64,000 nt of DNA from Saturnia japonica (lineage: Eukaryota > Arthropoda > Insecta > Lepidoptera > Saturniidae). Shown here in pieces: positions 11,801-23,800 of the stretch (its first letter is position 1; every line of letters starts with the position of its first letter). Under the pieces are notes generated by a model. It made no database searches, had not been told where the DNA came from, and saw nothing but the letters and a program-made list of their open reading frames with translations. The DNA lies in the NCBI GenBank assembly GCA_033032175.1, contig CM065310.1, positions 3,100,001 through 3,164,000 of the forward strand, in the 5' to 3' direction. A program made the position numbers and the translations under genes.

Positions 11801-14800
11801 ATGACCTCTGAGAGTGAAGAGGGCACACAGTAATAATGTACTCGATACCGGCTATTAAAATGCAATAAAAAATGATTGCCGAATCTGAAACACGTATGTA
11901 GCGGTCGTGGGATTGTCTACCGGGCGAGTCGCTTTGTTTTAGTTTCTTGATGTTTTGCATCGTAATAAATAAAGGAGCGTCCCAATGACAATTTGCCAAG
12001 TTATATGATCCGTGTGACATGTCACATGACATAAAAAAAGCTACTTTGTTAAACATCAACAACAAACACGACTATTATAATATATATGTATTATTATTAT
12101 ATGCGTCATGTGTAAGCATTGATGCTCCACTGATGTTTAAAAAAGTGTATGGAAATGGTGTCGATCGACGTGAGTTCGAATCATTGCACTGAAACTGGGC
12201 ATTCGGGGTGAAGGAAAGCATCGTGATTAAACCATAGCATGGTGGTAGGGTATATCTAATTTCTGGCTACCTACCACCCTCAAATTGAAAATCTGTCTCC
12301 AAGCACCTATAGGTGTGTTCCGGCAGCTGCATTTGAGAGCCAGCCCCTCTAGGTTTAGCTTGTTACGATCTTGGGCTGTACTGTCAATTAGCATAGTACA
12401 AGGAATGTGACCAAACGTTAAATACTATGAAGAATAAAAAACCTTTTGATAAGTGTATAGATTAACATAAATAAAATAATCATAAAAATCCGAAGAAATC
12501 GCGCACATAGGGATGTGGTACCCTTACCTATTAGGGAAACAGAGAACCTTTCTATAATGAAATATGAAAATGTTGTATGGTTTATAATGTAGTGCTTACC
12601 CAGTATAGTATCTATAAATATGTTCTAGCGGCAACAAAATGTTAAAATAAATTCGAAATGAAATTTTTACATCTATTACATAATGCAAGTGAAAAAATAA
12701 GGACTTTTACGAAGACATTTCAGAAATATTTGACTAGCTGACCTCTACGAATATCGCTCATTGCACAATTTAACTAACAGATGTGATGTTAGAAAGATTT
12801 TTAATAGATGGCGCCATTAATATATTTTCATTGACATCAACAGATGGCATTGTAATGGAAAAGTTTTTAATCATTTTTAACGGAAATATTAATATTTTAC
12901 AATTTGTATGAACATACGCTTTAAAACAATGTCTGAATAAATAAAATTTTAATAAGAATCAACGGAGATATGGTTTTGTCATGAAGAAACACTCACAGAA
13001 GAAATATATACAAGAAGTGTCTGTTTATAATGTCAAAATAACAGCTTTTTATTAAATGCATATGAAAGTATATATATGATACTTATAACAAATAACCAAT
13101 TTTCAAAATTCTTGTCTGTCTTTCTGTCTGTTTGTTCCGGGTAATCTCCGAACCGATTGGACCGATTTTGACGGGACTTACACCGATAGATAGCTAATGT
13201 TGTAGGGAGTAACTTAGGCTACTTTTATATTAGAAAAAAATTAGGGTTCCGCACAAATTAAAAAATACTGGTTATTATAGTAAATCAATTCGGGCGCTTA
13301 AATGGCTTACCCTGAGTAAACCATAAGAGATGTAGCAAATTAATGTACTACATAATTGTAGGCATTAAAAAGACCTACAAAAAAGTTACGGAGAGTATAC
13401 GTCTATCTTCTAAGGAACACCCATAATAAGCATTTTTGTGTTTAAAATAGCCGGGAGAGGATGAAGCAAGATTCGCGCGGGCATTTTGTAGTTCATGTGA
13501 GCGAAACCACGGGCACAGCTAGTATAATATATAAATGATTATTATATAGAAATAAGAACTTTCATAATCTAATTAAAATAATTTAATTAGTTCATTTGTT
13601 TAAATCAAACTGAAGAAAGTAATTTTTTTTTTTTTTATTGATTTTTAACGCTGCCTTGTATAAAAGAAAAAGGCGTGTATTATAGTGGTTTATATGAAAT
13701 GAAGTGAATTTGTTTAGTAACGCTGTGCTTTGTAGCTGGAAAACGAATCGACGAGGTTGTAACAAGATCATTGTGCGTCCGTGTCGGTCGGTCGGTGTGC
13801 TTAGTGCGTCGCCCCGCGGGCCGAGCCGCGAGATTAGATTACGGATGGTCATTACCCTCGGGGAAGCTTGACTCGGTGCATTAATTGCACAACCCGTTTT
13901 GCAAGAATGCATTCGTTCTAAGCATGTTATTAATAATTATACACTGTCGGCTCAGTTGCGAACTTCAAATAAATGTGCACACATATTCAAAGAAATACCA
14001 CTTAATCGATTTAGGTACATTCAGATTCTTTTTTAAGTATGTACAAATATTTTTTACACAAAATAGTTACTTTAAATTATTAATTTTTTAATTATTTCAA
14101 TTAATTATTTTAATGATTAAATTGAATTTAAATCATATTAAATTTTATATTACGAAAATATAGCTCACGTACGCAAAGCCGGCGTGTACAGCTAGTGTTG
14201 TACATTATTGTAACATGATGCTCATAACATTTTTTACAGACATAATAAGGCAGTACTAACGTCCATTCGGTATACAACTCGATTCGGTTACAACGTCAAA
14301 TAAAATGCGTTACAGAACAACTAGCACGACGTAAACCATTAGGTTGAAGGCCATAAAAACCAAGAAACAATACTTGTGACCATTATCACACATCATGTTA
14401 ACATGTAATGTCGGAAAATATTTTTTTGTCACGGTTTTTTCCTCTACTCCCTGGGCCTGAACTGGTCACAACGCCTGGAATTTCATCGTATGATCGCGAT
14501 CCAAACGGACGCAAATGTCCAACCATACAACCTTAAATAGGATGAAATAGGTTTCTCACTCAGATCGTTTATCAAATTTTTTCCATCTATTAATGGTATA
14601 TATTTTAAATATAAATTTAAAAGCAATAAATCACAAATTGACCTATATGCAATTGCAATTTATTATGTATATTGTATAAAGCGATTGCAACGATGGACAA
14701 TTTTTATCGATTTCTAATAAGAAGCAGAATTTGTTTATTATTATTATTACTTATGGGTATCTAAATGCGGTAATTTCAGACAGAAAAGCAGAGCGGGCGT

Positions 14801-17800
14801 GCAGGGCGCTCCCGCGCTCGCTTCCACTGTCCAGGTCAAGGGGCCTGATGAAGAGAAGATCAAACAGATCTTGGCCCGTACTGGGTACACGTTAGATGTA
14901 ACAACAGGTATGTTCCCTTTACATAATTCTTTGTTGTTGCCTGCAGACGTAAATTATAGAAAGAAAAGTGTTCTACGTCTTATACAAAGACAAAGTCTAC
15001 TTCTCTGGCTTACACATGATTTCGTCTTTTGTCGATTAGTGTACGCTTGCTTGTAGGTTGCGTATAAAAAAGGCTTTAAGTTCTGACCGTGGAGCGGCAA
15101 CGTCGCATTTACGTAGTGGCAAGCAATCATCACGCAGCCTGAGCGGCGATATGTCATTACTCAAGCGTATTGCAAGACACATTGACGAAACTTTCTTTGT
15201 AATGTCAACTTTGTTCATATGATTGAGCCGTATCCTTGTCTATATAATAACAGAATGCTCAAGAAATATCACAGACAAAGCTCAAACTCGGAGTCTTGAG
15301 TGAAGTCAATACATTATAATACGTGAGTCGTCGTCTTCTAACGTGCTCTTGCAATGCAAAACTTGAAAGTAATGACCTATATTTATAGCTCGCATGAAGC
15401 TTGTATGACGTTACGTGGACAGAACTGAGGTTCAAGTATGACTTTCGTCATTTGTAGGATTCATGCAACTTGCAAATGACACCGTCACGTCGTGGACAGT
15501 AAAGGCTGCGTGTTCACCAGAGATGTGCGATGAAAGAAATCCACAAATAGGATTACTCTATTGGAATAGGGCTAGCGGAGCTAGGTATTTGAGAACGAGA
15601 GATGTGAGCGAAGAACGCAAGTGAGGAATGTGCTTTGCGTATTCTCGTATCTCGTAGGCTCCTCGTACAGCTCTGGTGGATACGCAGCTTTAGTACCTCC
15701 CATGTGAAAGGTATAGCTACGCTCGTGAATGCTAGTCGTTTATGTGGTTATTATTGCGTAAGGTCAACGTAAGTACGGTGGGCCGCCGCCCGGGTGGGAG
15801 GGCGGAACGCCGGGCGCCGGCTGCGAGGTGTTCTGCGGCAAGATACCCAAGGACATGTACGAGGACGAACTGATCCCGCTGTTCGAGCGCTGCGGACCCA
15901 TTTGGGACTTGCGTCTTATGATGGATCCGATGACGGGCACCAATCGCGGGTACGCCTTCGTCACGTTCACCAGCAAGGAAGCCACGCAGCGCGCCGTCAT
16001 CGAGGTCAGTTTACACCCTCTTTACTCTTCATGTTATCGTAATACGTCACACGTCACCGGAATTCCCCGGGGTTTTCTACACATTGTTTTTCATGTCGAG
16101 AAAGTGGTATACCAGGGTTGAAACTGCTTCTTATATTGCAATGTTACTAATTATTGTGGTCGTACATTAAATAGATTTACTTCCCTAAAATTTGTCATGT
16201 AAAATCATGTGATGATTCAGTTTATTTATTCCAATCATTGGCATAGTGTACAATGTGTAAAAGTGACTGCTCTCTCGATTATTTGAATTGAGTTATTGAA
16301 GAAGTTATTTTTGCGAAGATGTTTGCCAGCTTAGATTACGGTTAGCGCATACTAACAACGCCTTTATTGTAGTTGCACCGTCCAGCCTTTATAATAACCC
16401 ATAGGTAATGTGTACGTAAATGTTAAAGATCGTATAAAAACCCACGAAAATGTACGTACCACGCTCACTGATACTGGTATAAATCGCAGGTCTAAATTTT
16501 ATTTTATCCCACAGTCTATTATCTGGGAAATTTTAATTTGATTTCGCCTAGACTGACTTTGTACATATCCTATCATGTTGCTTTTTAAATGTTTTCTTTT
16601 GGACTCCTTTTCAACATGACTCTTTGTATGTGAATCTTATTTCCAAACAGTTCGCGTTCTAAGCGATATCGAAGAAAGAAAAAGTTTATAGTCAGTACAC
16701 TACTTAAAAAAAACATAGATCAGTATTGCTCCACAATGGCCTCCCATTTTAAATTTGCTGCAAATTCGTGCTTGTTCGCTCCAAGCTTTCAATGTAACCA
16801 TTCGTTTTCATGTATATACTCGATTAATTAAACTGGCTTGGTTGGTAACATCAAATATATTTACCGTTTATAGCTTAGTTAGTATGTGCAGACCCTTTTA
16901 CAAAACTTGACACATTTTTTTAAATAATATGCTTTATTAATAAGAATCGCAACAGTTGGCACGCATATTCGCAAGGAGAGACAAAGTAGCATCGAGTAAT
17001 CGCAACAATAAAATGGCGTTTTCCCCGTAACAGAACGACTCTATAATTAGTATCACAATAAATGTTACGAAACTCGAAAAGCTTCACTGATTATGTTAAT
17101 TGAAATTTTAATTATAATTGGTGTGTTAATTGAAACAAAATTATTCTAATTTGACGTCTACTTTGCAGGTGTCTCGTCGAAATGTATAATATTTATATAT
17201 ACCTTGACAGAGATTAACAGAATCACAGCACTTAGATGCCTCATGTATGGCGGTTTCCTTCTGCAAAGATCAATATGTCCGCGATGTTTGCGATCGATTT
17301 AAAAATCGATTATATTATTATAGCTCTCCTACATTTCGATGAGGATGATATCGCTTTCTCCGCTGCAGTGGAAACCGCTGGACATGGTTGTCACTTGCAA
17401 CTTTACCAGTCAATAAATAATCATGAGCTGGTAATTTTGCAAGTCTTCAATCATTTGCCTGTCGATTATATTCACAGTCATACTTGGGAGACATAGATAT
17501 AAGCTTCTTATACCATTTTAAAACAGCATGAAATTAATATCCTGAAAACGGCGATCGTTTGTATCCCGGTAAATGAAATGTACCGTGGATTGTGTCGAGT
17601 GATTGACCCAGCCGAAGTTGGGTGTTGGGGATGTAAGCGGTCGCCGTTTGAACTGTAATCACTGAATTTGTGTAAATGTGCAGTAATAACACCCGTAAAC
17701 TGAGCCTCGCTTGTCCTGAGACATCATCCCGTTCTTACTTGTTGCACCTCGTTCGATTTTAAGTTGCTTTAATATAATTTTTTCCTTTTTGTTACTATTT

Positions 17801-20800
17801 TTTTTTGTTATACCATCACACTTTTACTCGCTTCTTTTTATTTTCACTTCATCAAACGGTCCACTTACAGGGTTAACTCTGAATTGGCTTCGAAACGTTC
17901 TCCAACTGAGAATATTAATATATCTCAGGCTCTCCTCTTTGCTCCGTAAAACACTTTCGGCTTATCATCCAGATTACATACAGTTAACTCATCACGATTG
18001 GCTCTAACCGTTTCATCGCATCGCGGTCATCATTTGGACCACGGGTGGTCCGTCGCGCGTCGCTCTAAATTCTCACCCTCCCTTACCCCTCCGGCCTCAC
18101 CGGATTCGAATCAAATCCTTTTTTTTCAAAATTGTTCCCTTATTATTTTTCCCACAGCTCGATAATCACGAAATAAAGCCAGGGAAGACCTTGAGAATTA
18201 AGATTAGCGTACCGAATCTGCGACTTTTCGTCGGCAACATTCCCAAGTCTAAAGGCAAAGAGGAGATACTGGAAGAGTTTGGTAAATTAACAGGTAAAGT
18301 GTCACTCGAATGAATTAAAGAGTTAATAGACTTGTCGGGTTGAGTGCGTGGGGCTTGGTGTGTGTGGACCGCTGAGGGTGCCCCCTGCTTGCGTCCCGCT
18401 TAGATCCTTCGCCCCGCCCCCCTGTCTCCCCAGTCGGTTTGCCTGCGTGACACCCGCATCCTGCCGTCTCCTCCGCCGCTGCCTGCTCCCCGCTGCTCCT
18501 TCCCCCCCGCGTATCTCCAGTCATTGGGCCCGGACGCGGCCGCCGCAGCGCGACCCGGCCTCGGCCGTCGGCCATTCTCCCTAGAATTGTTCTTGCAGCT
18601 GAATGATTATGAAATTCGAAAGGGGAAAAAGATTGGCGTTACCGTTTCCTTTAACAATCACCGGTTATTCGTGGGGAATATCCCTAAGAATCGAGATCGG
18701 GACGATTTGTTTGAGGAGTTTTCAAAGCACGCACGTAAGTCCTTGTCGAATTCATAATATGTGCTATTCGGTAGTAGAGCGTGGCGCGGTCCGACGTGCC
18801 TGCGACTGGAGCCCGTGCCTGAGTGCCCGAGTGTCTTAAGTGCCTGAGGGCGGAGTGCCCGCGTATCGGTCGGACGCGGCGCAGCTTTCGGTGCAAGGCG
18901 CGCCGGGCCGCGCGACCTGCCTAGTCTCGCATTCTATTTATAAATTAAAGATCGGCCGCCTCGAGAATGCTTATTGTAAATGACTGGAGAACCTTGCAGT
19001 CGTTGTCTAGTTTAAACTTCTTCAGTATATGTTCTCCTGGATAATATTATATAGTTTGATTTGCTTCATATTATTATTGAGTAGTATCGAATAAGAACGC
19101 GTCGCGCGTCGTGGGCGTTCCGCTCGCGGTCGCGTCTCGCACGTCGCGTGTGTCGCGCCGCTACAGGTCTCTGTGTGATTGCAGCCGGACTCGTTGACGT
19201 CATTATATATAGTTCGCCCGATGACAAGAAGAAAAATAGAGGATTTTGTTTTTTGGAATACGAGTCTCACAAGGCGGCGTCGCTGGCAAAGCGCAGACTG
19301 GGCACCGGTAGAATAAAGGTACGTGTGTTCGCGATTTTTCCTTAACCTTCAGACAATTAGTATTTTTTAGAGATTTTCAAAACTCGTTTGTACTTCTTAC
19401 CGGAGGCTCCAACCTGTTAACATTTCATCGTATTTACGCTGATGTTAATCAATCGACAACCGCAACTTTAAGTTGCTATATTATTATAATTCTCTTATTA
19501 TACTTTGTTCATCATACGGATTACATGACACAGTATGTCAAGTGTTTATTTTGAAGATGAGCATTACGTTGATTTTACGATTATCGATTTTTATTTAGAG
19601 CTAAATATAATCGATAATACGATTATGCTTTCAATAATTTTAGGAGTGCGTAATCTGTAGAAATGATATAACCTATATTATAAAGTTATAACAATAAATG
19701 AGATCGCAATTCGGAACACTTGAATTATTGAGATGTCTGACGCCAAACAAGAAGTTTAATTATTTCAGTTAGTATTCTTCGTTTCGTGTTGCTGTGTAAA
19801 AATGTAAGAATTACGTAAAATATTTTTATAATGTTTATCAGTATAATATTTTTTTATAATAATTCGATATTTGAAATGCATGATTTATGGTTATGTAATA
19901 ATATGCACGACGTAACAATTTACGTTCTAAGGCTACGTCATGTAACGTTTCTTATGATGAACAAAGTATAATTATTCCAATTCCAATGCAAATATATTTT
20001 TATTGTATTTTTTTTTTTGTTTTGTTTCATACGAAGGTATGGGGCTGTGATATCATAGTGGACTGGGCGGACCCACAGGAGGAACCCGACGAGCAGACCA
20101 TGAGTAAAGTGAGTGTCACAATAAGCATTCGCAAACTTGTCAAAATGTCATCGATATAACTAAACAAATAAATAAAATTGAAGTGTCTGTTTGTAATGTA
20201 AAAATAACAGCTTTTTACTAAATGCATATCAAAGTATATACGGTACCTAAGATAAAAACAAATTTTTAAAATTTTTGTTTTTTAATCTGTCTGTCTTGTT
20301 TCGTGTAATTTCCAAAACGGTTGGACCAATTTTGACGGGGCTTTCGCTGGCAGATAACTGATATTATGAGTAACTTAGGCTACTTTCAGGGCTCCGCGTA
20401 AATAAAAATCGATACGTAAAAATGACGATTTTGGGGTGCTTAAATGGCATACGCCGATTAAACCATGAGATATATCAAATTAACGTAGGTAGTAGATCTT
20501 AAAAATACCTATAAAAAAAGTCCGCGAGGGTATATGTCTATCTTCTCAGAATAACCCACTATAAGCTCATTTTTACAATACTTCTCAAACTAATTGTTGA
20601 ATATAGCCACTTATCGTATAAGAACTGACAGTTTAAAGTAGCCGATGTGTATCACAGGTGAAGGTGTTGTACGTACGGAACTTGACGCAAGATATAACGG
20701 AGGAAGCGCTCAAAGATGAGTTCGAGCGCTTCGGGAACGTCGAGAGAGTCAAGAAGATGAAGGATTACGCGTTCGTGCACTTCGACGACCGGGATTGTGC

Positions 20801-23800
20801 CGTTAAGGTTTGTTGAATGCGTCCTACGGGGTCAATTTTTTACCCGACTGCGAAAAAGGAGGGTTATGTTTATTTCTTTGGCACGCGGTGTAGCCTAAAC
20901 GTTTTGATAGATTTTAACACACTATGTGTCGTTTAGATTCGTCTTAATTGTAGGTGTGGAATAGGCTGTTTATAATTTTTAAGTACGACTTCAAAGAACT
21001 AAATTAAAGAAACAAAAAAAACTCATGTTTTTTTGTTTCCTTTTTAATAATTTAGCTTGTTGCTAACTAAACACTGGTTTGTTTTTTAAAGTAGCTCTGC
21101 ATATTATAGTTGCTGGTAAGTCCAGTCAATCAAACAACAGTGGCCATTCAGAGATCAAGAAACCATCAACAGTTGCTGCTATCATGCCGGTCTGCGTAAA
21201 TAGAAACTGGATACGCACCGGTTGATCCAGAAACGCGACGCGCATAGGGGAATTACAATGACGGGCTTTTCATGATATGCGTAGTAGTCAGCCCTACCAA
21301 TCCTTCTTATAGCAATTTTTTCATTGTTGACTCTAATCCAAAAAATGTCTTGGTTTTTATTGAATACGAATCTATTTAGCAAGTTTAAATGTTTGGACAG
21401 GCAATTATTAAAAACATATAGGAGATTGGTAGAGATCTAAAGACTTATACCTGATTGCCCGTTACAGTTTATCTTTGATATCTCTCGTTCTACGATCACC
21501 AAGTGGTTTTCGCTCTAATATTTATACACTCCCTTTATAAACTTTAATTGTCTTCTTTAGCTATGGGTAACACTGCGCTGCACCGCGCTATTGCGCCAAC
21601 TCAGTTTACTGCGCCGGGTGTGTTAACACACTTATTCTAAATGTGTTGGCACACAGCGCACTTCAGTTCAGTGCAGCGAGTCGGCTAAGGGATAGCGTCC
21701 ACAGAACAAGCGAGCCGGCTAAGGGACAACGTCCACAGAACACTATTACTCGCACCCCACCGCTCGCGTCGGTCAACCGACTCATTCATTTTTCAAACTC
21801 TCTTGCCTCGCGTACTATTTTTTGCTGCGCCATGGTGCAAATTTGAGTTAACTCGAATGCGCCGGCGCAATAAGCTGCGCTTGAGTAATTGAGTCGGCGC
21901 AAGGAATTTTGCTGAGTTACCCATGGCTAGTCCTCTTGCAGTTAAGCTATCACAACTATATGTATGCTATGTGTAGCCTCAAAAGGAACGCAGTCCTGAG
22001 GCAATTCAATTATATTCGGCTTCTCCTCAGGAGTTAGTTAGAGCAGCTCATGTGGCAATGCTTTTCCTCTGGTGCTATTGTCATATGATTTTTTTTTGTT
22101 ATAAGGACTACACAGGATTTTTTCAATTATATCATAGATTTGAGTTTGGCCATAATCTCATCTGTTTTAAGTGATGCTTTGGCTCAACACGCTAGCTTAG
22201 TATGGGGACTGACTCAAGTGCAACTCCCGGAAGACACCTATAGGAACTTGACAATAGATTTTCAACTTGAGGTAACTAGCGATGCGGGCGTTACAAAGTG
22301 CCCGACCGGCATGCTTTGGTTTTATTACGGTATTTTCCTTCAGGCTCCGGCTCACTGCAGGGATTTGAACTCTCGTCGATCAACATGGTATCATAAGCCG
22401 TCATTGTTTCTGGTAATGTCCCCAGAAGCAGAATTCGTTCTGTTTTCTTGGCTTTCTCAAAGGGCGATGTCCGTTCAATAAATATCAAAGATTCTATCCC
22501 CGGTTATGATAGATCAGAGCACTGGTTTACCACCAAGAGTCCAGGATATGTACCTATTGGTCTGGAAAACTAAAGTGGAGTGACGTCATTAAAAACTGAT
22601 CAGACTCGGAAAGAACTTAATTCAAGTCCAGTTAGAGATAAAGTATATTTAAACGCACAAGGCTTCATGGGATTGATGGGTTAAGCCGCGTTCTCGCGAT
22701 CTTAATGTACAAAGCTGCAACGCACGCTGTAAGCGTCACGGGTCACCGAAGCACAAATTTCGACTTAGCTATAGAATCAGGTACCGTCGAGCTCAAACTC
22801 AAAACTTTTTTACAGTTTCACACTGCGGAAATAAATAGTTTTTGAGAAATTAAATTTTTCAAATCGCATTTATAGTTCTAGAATCTGACAATTCAAAAGT
22901 CAATACTAAGTAGTTGTCATAAAGATCACTTTTGAAAAATGGGCAAAATTATACGAAGATAGTAATGTTTTTCTATACATTATTTTGTTAGTTTTTCAAT
23001 GATTTGTGTTGTTTACGTCAAATATAATCTACTTTAACATTTTGAGCCATTTTTTATTTCGAGTGAGATATTTTCATTTTTCCGCTGTGGTGATATAATT
23101 AGTTAGGTTAGATTTGAACTGCGATCATAACGCAGGAGCTGACCGAGCGGGCTGGGGCAGCGGCCGGCGAGTACCAGAAACGAATAATTATTAGTTGAAA
23201 ATTCATATACAATTCCTGGATAGACAACCTCAAAATTGAAAAAAATATATTTCTCAAAAACTATTTTTTCCGCACTTTTCATTCAAAGGGGAATTATCTC
23301 TAACCCTACCCTCACTCCCCCAACCCAATCACAGCCACAAATTCAGCGGTAGCGATTCTAAAGTCTAACCCAAACTTCAAAAATGTTGTTCATGTTGAAA
23401 CGTTTACTTTGGTAGCTGCTACAAAACCAACAACAATGACGGCTAACATGCGTCATGACGTTGCGTTGGAGCTGGGTACCAAAGCTTTAGGAGAGTGTGA
23501 AAAATCATCTTGGTTTTAGGTATTTATACTCATGGTGTAATTTTGGGTTCTTAACACGGTAATTCCTAAATGATGAATTGCCTAATCGATCTATTCCTCT
23601 AAATTTGAATGTGTATTAACTTGCGGGAGGGAACCAGCTAGAGTCAGTTAATATATAGTCCCAGATAAAATATCGCACTAGCTTAGATAATATGAGAATT
23701 GCATAATCATTGCAGGCGATGCAAGAGCTGGACGGCAAGGAGTTGGGAGGAGCGCGTCTCGAAGTGTCACTGGCTAAGCCTCCCTCCGACAAGAAGAAGA

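Larger units (their letters stand above)
10760..14779. other. Syp intron with repeat debris, no gene recognised
   Basis: AT-rich intron between the first two Syp exons. It contains MITE-like sequence near 11330-11575 (GTCCACCAGAAATG...GGTGGAAACGCAGCC), a U2 copy at 12150-12390 and a U3 copy at 13011-13525. Open frames at 11218-11460, 11682-12065 and 13592-13912 show no domain. Confidence 0.5.
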
